DNA from: an uncultured Pseudorhodoferax sp.
Lineage (GTDB): Bacteria; Pseudomonadota; Gammaproteobacteria; Burkholderiales; Burkholderiaceae
Assembly (NCBI GenBank): GCA_913776795.1
Contig: CAJYRH010000416.1
Span: 1 to 12,785, forward strand
Reading direction: 5' to 3'
DNA length: 12,785 nucleotides
Shown: positions 7,288-12,785 of the stretch, piece after piece
How positions within the stretch are numbered: position 1 is the first letter of the stretch
Layout of the letters: each line of letters begins with the position of its first letter
Made by a program: the position numbers and the translations under genes
Notes under the pieces: generated by a model
The model's input: only the letters and a program-made list of their open reading frames with translations
The model's database searches: none
Told to the model about the DNA's origin: nothing

Positions 7288-9183
7288 ATGAGCAACATCC
7301 TGAACGTCGGTGTGCGTGCGCTGCAGGCCAACCAGGCGGCGCTGTCGACCACCGGCCACAACATCGCCAACAACGCCACGGTCGGCTACTCGCGCCAGGT
7401 GGTCAAGCTGGCGACGGTGGAGGGCCAGTACACGGGTGGCGGCTACATCGGCAAGGGCGTGGAGGTGGCGGCGATCGAGCGCGTCTACGACATGTACCTG
7501 ACACGCCAGGCCGCGCTGACCAAGTCGGTGTCGGCACAGGACGTGGCCCGTGCCGAGAAGCTGCTGCAGCTCGAAGGGCTGTTCAGCACCGGCAAGACGG
7601 GCCTGGGCGCCTCCGTCAGCGAACTCATGAACGCGTTCTCGGACGTGGCCAGTGCGCCGACCGACCTGACCGCGCGCACCGTGGTGCTGACACGCGCCTC
7701 GGAGACCGCGTCGCGCTTCAACGACACGGCCGCCCAACTGGCCAACCTGCAGCGCGGCCTGACGGAGGAACTGGAGAACAGCGTGGCGACCGTGAACACG
7801 CTGGCCGCCAACATCGCCGACGTGAACCGCCAGATCCAGGCGGTCTCCGGCCTGAGCGAGTCGCCCAACGACCTGCTGGACCGGCGCGACCAGCTCATCA
7901 GCGAGATGAACAAGTACGTTCAGACCACCACGCTGGAGAACAACGACGGCACCGTCAACGTGTTCGTCGGGCAGAGCCAGCCACTGGTGCTGGCCAACCG
8001 GGCCATGGCGCTCAAGGTGGCGAACGACCCGCTGGACGCCACGCGCACCGAACTGCGCCTGGTCAACGGCAACACCGAGCTTAAGCTGCAGGACACCATG
8101 CTTGGCGGCGGCTCGCTGTCGGGCCTGATGCGCTTTCAGAACGAGGACCTGGCCGAGGCGCAGAACCTGCTGGGCCGCATGGTGGTCTCGCTCACCACGG
8201 TCATCAACGCGCAGCACAAGCTGGGCCTGGACCTGGACGGCAAGCCCGGCGCCGACCTGTTCACGCCGATCGCGATGCCCGACGGGGCGCCCTTCGTCAA
8301 CAACGCCGGCACGGCAACCATCGGCCTCGGCGTGGCCGATGCGAGCCAGCTGCATGCGTCCGACTACCGCGTGACGTTCACCTCGCCGACCGCCTACACG
8401 GTGACGCGGCTGTCGGACAACGCCACGGTGCCGGTCGACCCCGGCCCGCCGCCCACCGCGGACGGCCTGGCACTGAACATCGCGGGGGGCGCGGCCGCCA
8501 CCGGCGACAGCTTCCTGCTGCGGCCGTACGCGCAGGCTGCCGGTAACATGCACACGCTGTTCGCCTCGCCGCGCGAACTGGCCGTCGCCAGCCCGGTACA
8601 GGCCAACATGGGCACCACCAACACCGGCGGCCTGACCGTCGGCAAGCTGGCCGCAGGCGCGGTTCCCGCGCCGGCGAACGTCACCATCACCTTCACGAGC
8701 GGCACCCAGTACACGCGCTCGGACGTGCCCGGAACCTTCACCTACAGCCCGGGCACACCGATCACCTACGACGGCAGCACGCCGCCCGCCTGGACGCTGA
8801 CGATGACCGGTGCGGCCCAGGCCGGCGACACGCTGACCGTGGGCGCCATCAGCCCGGCCTATGCGCCGCTGGACGCTGGCAACGCCAAGGCCCTGATGGA
8901 CCTGCGGGACATGAAGCTGTTCGACGGCGCACCGCTGACGGACGGCTATGCGTCGCTGATCGCCAACGTCGGCGTGCGGGCGCAGAGCGCGCAGTATTCG
9001 GCCGACGTGTCCAAGTCCATCGCCGACGGCATCGAATCGCAACGCGCCGGTGTCTCGGGCGTGAACCTGGACGAAGAGGCCGCCAAGCTGATCCAGTACC
9101 AGCAGGCCTACCAGGCATCGGCCAAGATGCTGCAGGTGGCGCAAAGCATTTTCGACAGCCTCATCTCGACCATCGCCCGGTGA
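7288..9183 (+). CDS. flgK: Flagellar hook-filament junction protein FlgK (HAP1)
   Basis: FlgK is the first junction layer between hook and filament. The 631-residue protein has the conserved N-terminal D0/D1 helix (NVGVRALQANQAALSTTGHN, then ATVGYSRQVV, about residues 6-35). The D1 coiled region includes SVSELMNAFSDVASAPTDLT, NDLLDRRDQLISEMNKYVQT and an NVFVGQSQPLVL segment. The C-terminal helix (590-631) begins SGVNLDEEAAKLIQYQQAYQ and ends QSIFDSLISTIAR. It is longer than enteric FlgK (547); the extra length lies in a Thr/Ala/Pro-rich middle (roughly residues 345-530), the surface-exposed and fast-changing D2/D3 part. No clear Shine-Dalgarno precedes the ATG, which lies 13 bases after the flgJ stop, so coupling to flgJ is likely. 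Repeat R3 follows the TGA directly. Confidence 0.97.
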   Translation: MSNILNVGVRALQANQAALSTTGHNIANNATVGYSRQVVKLATVEGQYTGGGYIGKGVEVAAIERVYDMYLTRQAALTKSVSAQDVARAEKLLQLEGLFSTGKTGLGASVSELMNAFSDVASAPTDLTARTVVLTRASETASRFNDTAAQLANLQRGLTEELENSVATVNTLAANIADVNRQIQAVSGLSESPNDLLDRRDQLISEMNKYVQTTTLENNDGTVNVFVGQSQPLVLANRAMALKVANDPLDATRTELRLVNGNTELKLQDTMLGGGSLSGLMRFQNEDLAEAQNLLGRMVVSLTTVINAQHKLGLDLDGKPGADLFTPIAMPDGAPFVNNAGTATIGLGVADASQLHASDYRVTFTSPTAYTVTRLSDNATVPVDPGPPPTADGLALNIAGGAAATGDSFLLRPYAQAAGNMHTLFASPRELAVASPVQANMGTTNTGGLTVGKLAAGAVPAPANVTITFTSGTQYTRSDVPGTFTYSPGTPITYDGSTPPAWTLTMTGAAQAGDTLTVGAISPAYAPLDAGNAKALMDLRDMKLFDGAPLTDGYASLIANVGVRAQSAQYSADVSKSIADGIESQRAGVSGVNLDEEAAKLIQYQQAYQASAKMLQVAQSIFDSLISTIAR

Positions 9184-9311
9184 CATGAAACACACCCAGT
9201 CTCCGCGCTGCGCGCTCCGCCAACCACTTGCAGGCGGTGCCGCCAGCGGCCGCGCAGAGCCCGCGCCGCGGCGTCTGCGGGCATGGCCAGCCCCGCGGCC
9301 GCTCGAACCGC
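9184..9311 (+). repeat. Dispersed structured intergenic repeat, copy R3 (flgK-flgL gap)
   Basis: R3 starts one base after the flgK stop (TGA-C-ATGAAACACACCCAGTC). The 5' hairpin is rewritten but present: GCGC 9205-9208 with GCGC 9212-9215 around the same TGC loop found in R2 and R4. Main stem: GCCCG 9259-9263 with CGGGC 9278-9282, 14-base loop; compared with R2 and R4 the fourth pair has become C-G. The competing upstream arm (CGCGC 9251-9255) has one mismatch here. The block 9248-9300 aligns without gaps to R2 and R4 and ends in the same CCGCGGCC. A 60-codon frame (9185-9367) runs from the repeat ATG to a TGA two bases before flgL. The remaining gap, 9312-9369, holds nothing else I recognise. 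Confidence 0.8.
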
Positions 9312-9369
9312 TTTGTGTGAGCAGGTTCCATGCCCTGCGGATGGCGCGCCTCACCGCGAAGAACTGAAC

Positions 9370-10635
9370 ATGGCCAACACCTTCACCCGCCTGGGCACCG
9401 CCAACACCTTCGATGCTGCGCGGCAGACGCTGCAGACGCGCCAGTCCACCCTGGCCGACCTGCAGGCCAAGCTCACCGAGGGCAAGCGCGTGGTGCGTCC
9501 CAGCGACGACCCGACCTCCGCCGCCCAGGCCGAGCGTGCGCAGACGCGCATCGCCCGCATCACGGTGGAACAGCGCGCGCTGGAGACGCAGAAAAGCGCC
9601 ATCGCGCTCGGCGAATCGACGCTGGGCGATGCCACGGCGCTGCTGCAGCAGTTCCGCGATCTGCTGGTGCAGGCCGGCAGCGGCGTCAACAGCCCGACGG
9701 AACGCGAGACCATCGCCAAGCAGCTGGTGGGGCTGCGCGACGAACTGATCACGCTGGCGAACCGCAGGGACGCCAACGGCCTGCCGCTGTTCCACGGCCT
9801 CGGCAGCACCTCCGCCCCGTTCGAGGTCAGTGCCGACGGCACCGTGCCGGACCCCGACTACAGCTTCAACGGCCTGGCCGGCCAGGTGGGTGGCGACGAC
9901 GTGGCCATCCCCGGTACGCTGGACGGCCGCGCCACCTGGATGGACGTGCCCGAGAGCAACGGCGTGTTCAAGGTCAGCCTGGGCGCGGCCAACACCGGCA
10001 GGCTGTACACGGACGTTGGCCTGATCAAGGACGCTTCGCTGATGGGCAGCGAGGGCACGGACTTCTCGCTGACCTTCCACGTGGACGCGGCCACGGGGGC
10101 GATGCGCTACGACGTCACCAACAACACCACCGGTGTCGTCACCACGGGCCAGCCATACAAGGAAAACCAGACCATCACGCTGGGCGGCATTTCCATCGTG
10201 GTCAAGGGCGTTCCGGCCGAGGGCGACCAGCTGGAGGTCGATGCCACGGTGCCCAGCGAGCGGCCCAGCATCTTCGGCGTGCTGGACCGCGCCATCGCCG
10301 GCATGTTCGAGCCCGGCAGCTCGACCAAGGGCGCGGCCAGCGCCAACGCCAACTTCAACCACGAGCTGGCGATTTCGCTGGCCCAGGTGGACACCAGCCT
10401 GGAGCGCATCGGGGCCATGCGTGGCCGCGCGGGCGACCTGCTCAACCGGGCCGACCGCATCGACGCGACCCAGCAGAGCCGCAACGTGCAGGCCGAGGGC
10501 GACCGCTCGCGCGCGGAGGACATGGATATGATCCAGGGCCTGTCGGACTTCCAGAACCAGCAGACGAGCTACCAGGTGGCATTGCAGACCTACGCATCGA
10601 TCCAGAAGCTCTCGCTGTTCGACTTCATCCGGTGA
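9370..10635 (+). CDS. flgL: Flagellar hook-filament junction protein FlgL (HAP3)
   Basis: FlgL is the second junction layer, between FlgK and the flagellin filament, and resembles flagellin at both ends. The protein is 421 residues from the ATG at 9370. N-terminal helices carry QTLQTRQSTLADLQAKLTEG, KRVVRPSDDPTSAAQAERAQ and ALGESTLGDATALLQQFRDL, followed by TLANRRDANGLPLFHG, the FlgL/flagellin D1 pattern. The C-terminal helices (ISLAQVDTSLERIGAMRGRA, DMDMIQGLSDFQNQQTSYQV, ending KLSLFDFIR) close the coiled coil. It is longer than enteric FlgL (317), with the extra length in the variable middle domain (about residues 150-310). An in-frame ATG at 9283 lies inside repeat R3 and adds 29 residues of low-complexity sequence, so I reject it. 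There is no good Shine-Dalgarno at 9370; a short upstream frame ends two bases before it. Confidence 0.96.
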   Translation: MANTFTRLGTANTFDAARQTLQTRQSTLADLQAKLTEGKRVVRPSDDPTSAAQAERAQTRIARITVEQRALETQKSAIALGESTLGDATALLQQFRDLLVQAGSGVNSPTERETIAKQLVGLRDELITLANRRDANGLPLFHGLGSTSAPFEVSADGTVPDPDYSFNGLAGQVGGDDVAIPGTLDGRATWMDVPESNGVFKVSLGAANTGRLYTDVGLIKDASLMGSEGTDFSLTFHVDAATGAMRYDVTNNTTGVVTTGQPYKENQTITLGGISIVVKGVPAEGDQLEVDATVPSERPSIFGVLDRAIAGMFEPGSSTKGAASANANFNHELAISLAQVDTSLERIGAMRGRAGDLLNRADRIDATQQSRNVQAEGDRSRAEDMDMIQGLSDFQNQQTSYQVALQTYASIQKLSLFDFIR

Positions 10636-10769
10636 GATGAGCCCTCCCCCGTTTGGATTTCTCACTGCGTGTAGAAATCCCATCCCCCCCAGGGGGCGCC
10701 GCCAGCGGCCTGGCAGAGCCAGTTCCGCGGCGTCTGCTGGCATGGCCTGCTCCGCGGCCGTTCGACCTG
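10636..10769 (+). repeat. Dispersed structured intergenic repeat, copy R4 (after flgL)
   Basis: R4 starts one base after the flgL stop (TGA-G-ATGAGCCCTCCCCCGTT). Its 5' hairpin is the strongest of the four: GGATTTCT 10655-10662 with AGAAATCC 10673-10680, CAC 10663-10665 with GTG 10669-10671, loop TGC and one bulged T. Next is a C-run/G-run hairpin (10684-10688 with 10692-10696). Main stem: GCCAG 10718-10722 with CTGGC 10737-10741, 14-base loop; an identical CTGGC at 10710-10714 can pair with the same GCCAG around an AGA loop. The block 10707-10759 differs from R2 only at 10721 and 10738, which pair with each other. A 71-codon frame (10637-10852) spans the gap and its TGA overlaps the next gene's ATG. 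Confidence 0.85.
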
Positions 10770-10787
10770 TGGCTTGCAAGCGCGGTC

Positions 10788-10814
10788 TAACTCTCGCGAA
10801 TGACGCGCCGGCAC
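10788..10814 (+). promoter_or_regulatory. Possible FliA (sigma-28) flagellar promoter
   Basis: TAAC at 10788-10791, 15 bases, then GCCGGCAC at 10807-10814. The classical FliA pattern is TAAA, 15 bases, GCCGATAA. Spacing is exact and the GCCG core matches, but the rest of the -10 box is poor (one of four). Placed between R4 and the HDOD gene, it would give that gene late flagellar expression. This is a weak pattern match only. Confidence 0.25.
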
Positions 10815-10840
10815 AATGGACACTTGAGTTTTTGGGCCGC

Positions 10841-10846
10841 GAGGAG
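10841..10846 (+). promoter_or_regulatory. Close Shine-Dalgarno of the HDOD gene
   Basis: GAGGAG ends two bases before the ATG at 10849; counted from GAGG alone the distance is 4. The spacing is short, as at flgF, and again follows a repeat copy. Confidence 0.45.
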
Positions 10847-10848
10847 TC

Positions 10849-12048
10849 ATGACGCAATCGGTCGTCGGCAGCATCACCCTGGGCTACCGCCCCCTGTGGA
10901 ACCAGGCCCGCGAGCTCGAGGCCGTGCAGTTGTTCGTCGAGGCGGCCCAGGGGGGCGCCATCGACGCAGTGCATTTCGTGGCCGCGCTGCAGGAACTCTC
11001 GTCCATGGCCACGCCGCAGCTGCTGCTGTCCATGCACAACAAGCGTCTCTTGTCGGACATGCTGGCGCATGCGCCGGCCGGCGACTACTGGATCGAGGTG
11101 CGCGGCGAATGGCTGGCCGAGGCCGACATCTACGAACGCACCCAGGCCGCGCACGCGCGCGGCCTCAAGCTGGTGTGGCGAGGCGCGCAGGAGGACTGGG
11201 CCAAGGCGCCGCTGCGGCACTGCTTCTTCCTGCGCATGCTGCGCATGGCGCCGTTCACCGCCGCCGCGGCTCTGCAGGCCGCCGCCGCCAACCGCTTCGC
11301 CGACATCACGCTGGAGCCGGGGCAGATCTACGAGGACGTGCAGAGTCGCGCATTGGCCAGCCTGTGCCTGGACCGGGCCGGCGCGCTGGCGATTGCCGGA
11401 TGGCCTTCGGAGGACGTGCTGCACGCGCACCGCCACCAGCCCGTGGCGCCGGATGGCGAGGTGATCCGCCGCGCCGGCAAGGCGGTGGACCAGGACCAGT
11501 CGATGGAGCAGATCGAGGCCGTGGTGCGCGAGGAACCCGTGCTGGCCTACCGCTTCCTGTCGTTCACCAACTCGGCCGCGATGGCCGGGCGCGGCGGCAT
11601 CGACTCGGTCCGCCACGGCCTGATGATGCTGGGCTACGGCGCGCTGGGCCGCTGGCTCGCCGAGCAGGGCGCGCATGCGGCGACCGACATCGACCTGCGC
11701 CCGGTGAAGGCCCAGATGGTGCTGCGCGCGCGCCTGACCGAACACCTGCTGGACGCCGGCGCCGAGGATGGCCTGCGCCGCGAGGTGTACCTGTGCGGCC
11801 TGTTCGCCGAGCTCGACCTGCTGCTGCATGAGCCGCTGGGCGTGGTGCTGAACCGCCTGCCGCTGTCCGAACGCATCTACGCCGCCGCCGTCAAGCGCAG
11901 CGGCCCCTACGCCCCGGCCCTGCAGGCCGCCCGGGCCATGGAGGGCGACGACACGCCTGCGCTGCGTGCCGTCTGCCGCGCCCACGGCATCGGCGTGGAA
12001 GAGGCGAACCGGCAGCTGCTGCGGGCGCTGGTGGGCGCGCGGCGCTGA
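10849..12048 (+). CDS. Degenerate EAL plus HDOD domain protein (putative regulatory output protein)
   Basis: The 399-residue soluble protein has no signal peptide or membrane segment. The N-terminal part resembles a decayed EAL domain: GSITLGYRPLWN (residues 7-18) matches the usual opening strand, and ELEAVQLFVEAA follows. The catalytic EAL, metal-binding and DDFGTG-type motifs of c-di-GMP phosphodiesterases are not visible, so it is probably catalytically inactive. The second half (about 200-310) is HDOD-like: QDQSMEQIEAVVREEPVLAY, RFLSFTNSAAM, then a VRHGLMMLGYGALGRWLAEQ stretch. HDOD proteins lack the HD catalytic pair and tend to act as scaffolds in signalling, motility and c-di-GMP output; the exact role here is unknown. 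It lies just after flgL on the same strand, so it may be co-transcribed or driven by a late flagellar promoter. It converges with the next gene at 16 bases. Confidence 0.8.
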   Translation: MTQSVVGSITLGYRPLWNQARELEAVQLFVEAAQGGAIDAVHFVAALQELSSMATPQLLLSMHNKRLLSDMLAHAPAGDYWIEVRGEWLAEADIYERTQAAHARGLKLVWRGAQEDWAKAPLRHCFFLRMLRMAPFTAAAALQAAAANRFADITLEPGQIYEDVQSRALASLCLDRAGALAIAGWPSEDVLHAHRHQPVAPDGEVIRRAGKAVDQDQSMEQIEAVVREEPVLAYRFLSFTNSAAMAGRGGIDSVRHGLMMLGYGALGRWLAEQGAHAATDIDLRPVKAQMVLRARLTEHLLDAGAEDGLRREVYLCGLFAELDLLLHEPLGVVLNRLPLSERIYAAAVKRSGPYAPALQAARAMEGDDTPALRAVCRAHGIGVEEANRQLLRALVGARR

Positions 12049-12064
12049 GGCCGGCCGGCGCCGT

Positions 12065-12785
12065 TCAGTACGTCAGTTCGCGCGCCCGCGTGCCGCTGGC
12101 GCCTTCCAGCCGGTTGTCGCGCAGCACCACGCGGCGCTCGCCGGGCGACACACGCAGCCAGGTGCCACCGGCCGGCAGGTCGTCGACGAGCACGTTGTCG
12201 TGCATCACGAGTTCGTTGTCGGGCCAGCCGTAGCCCTCGACACCGTACGAGACCATGACGGGGTTGGTCGTGCCGGGGCCCTGGCGCAGCCGGTTGCGGC
12301 TCACGCGCGCCAGGCCGCCATTCGGAAACTCCAGCTCGTAGCTGGCGCGGCCGGCGTCGCTGTCCGTCAGCTGGTTGCGGTGGATCTCGTTGCGCGCGGC
12401 GCGGCTCTTGAGCAGGTGGCCCCCACGGGCATCGTGGAACGCGCTGTCGGTCACCGTCAGCAGGCCGATGCGGCCCACGTAGAGGTTGTGGCTGTAGCCG
12501 TCGCCATGGCCGTTGTCGCGGAAGACGCAGCGCTCCAGCGTCAGTTCGGCCTGGTCGTCGCCCGCGGTCAGGATGCCGTTCTCGTTGTCGGTGAAGCGGC
12601 AGTCGACGGCGCGCAACCGGCCGCTCTCGAAGCGGATGCCGGCGCCGTTCCGGTTGGGCACGCGGGTGCCCTCGAAGTCGAAGCCCTCGATGCGGATGTC
12701 GCCGCCGCGCACCACCCAGATGGCCTTCTTCTCGGCGCTGGCGCCATCGGCGAGCAGCCGCACCCGGCCGCCCACGGCGCGCAGC
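12065..12785 (-). CDS. Right-handed parallel beta-helix repeat protein (N-terminus beyond window)
   Basis: This - strand frame is open through the window edge at 12785 and stops at 12065-12067, so 240 C-terminal residues are seen. It shows the irregular short repeats of a pectate-lyase-type right-handed beta-helix: IRIEGFDFEGTRV, GIRFESGRLRAVDCRFTDNE, GILTAGDDQAELTLERCVFR, LLTVTDSAFHDARGGHLLKS and VVLRDNRLEG, each with the N-x-G or D-x-x-F turn pattern. Such proteins are secreted or cell-surface enzymes or binding proteins acting on polysaccharide, but no catalytic residues can be assigned here. A GTG at 12775 is in frame, but the preceding codons (LRA) also fit the fold, so the true start is probably outside the window. 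Its link to the flagellar genes is doubtful; it is convergent and probably a separate unit. Confidence 0.75.
   Translation of the reverse strand, partial: LRAVGGRVRLLADGASAEKKAIWVVRGGDIRIEGFDFEGTRVPNRNGAGIRFESGRLRAVDCRFTDNENGILTAGDDQAELTLERCVFRDNGHGDGYSHNLYVGRIGLLTVTDSAFHDARGGHLLKSRAARNEIHRNQLTDSDAGRASYELEFPNGGLARVSRNRLRQGPGTTNPVMVSYGVEGYGWPDNELVMHDNVLVDDLPAGGTWLRVSPGERRVVLRDNRLEGASGTRARELTY

Noticed and set aside
9283..9369. Upstream ATG extending FlgL by 29 residues
   Set aside because: It is the same repeat-borne ATG. FlgL family proteins begin close to the RLGTANTF segment that follows 9370.
7234..11985. A 1583-codon open frame on the - strand across flgK, R3, flgL, R4 and the HDOD gene
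   Set aside because: Its translation is low-complexity Arg/Gly/Ala/His-rich, as expected opposite GC-rich coding DNA. The + strand genes have clear families, and no known domain is visible in the antisense product.
12041..12062. GGCGC...GCGCC hairpin between the convergent HDOD and beta-helix genes as a terminator
   Set aside because: The stem is short, overlaps the HDOD stop, and has no T tract on either strand. Inverted repeats of this size are common in such GC-rich sequence.

Overview
The window is most of a flagellar structural operon, all on the + strand, from a high-GC betaproteobacterium. Gene order flgB-C-D-E-F-G-H-I-J-K-L, protein sequences, codon use and intergenic sequences suggest Burkholderiales, most likely Comamonadaceae. 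This placement is inferred from sequence style and recollection, not from a search.

Layout: 1-299 is the 3' end of flgB. It is followed by flgC (311-715), flgD (742-1404), flgE (1430-2656), flgF (2821-3561), flgG (3574-4356), flgH (4365-5057), flgI (5101-6213), flgJ (6408-7274), flgK (7288-9183) and flgL (9370-10635). Together they encode the rod (FlgB/C/F/G), hook scaffold (FlgD), hook (FlgE), L and P rings (FlgH/I), rod cap with muramidase (FlgJ) and hook-filament junction (FlgK/L). After the operon comes a + strand degenerate-EAL/HDOD regulatory protein (10849-12048). Facing it on the - strand is the 3' part of a right-handed beta-helix protein (12065 to the window edge).

Most gaps in the operon are 8-43 bases. 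Four are much longer (164-213 bases): flgE/flgF, flgI/flgJ, flgK/flgL and flgL/HDOD. Each holds a copy, in the same orientation, of one dispersed structured repeat that begins at the upstream stop codon. These copies (R1-R4) are the most interesting part of the window. R2, R3 and R4 align without gaps over a 53-base block. R2 and R4 differ at only two positions there, and those two positions pair with each other in a stem (G-C versus A-T); R3 has C-G at the same pair. A second hairpin near the 5' end also keeps its pairing while its sequence changes. R2-R4 are additionally spanned by short open frames that start 1 base after the upstream stop and end at the next gene's start, although their reading frames differ. 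The repeats cut the operon into flgBCDE / flgFGHI / flgJK / flgL, suggesting a post-transcriptional or translational-coupling role. That role is inference.
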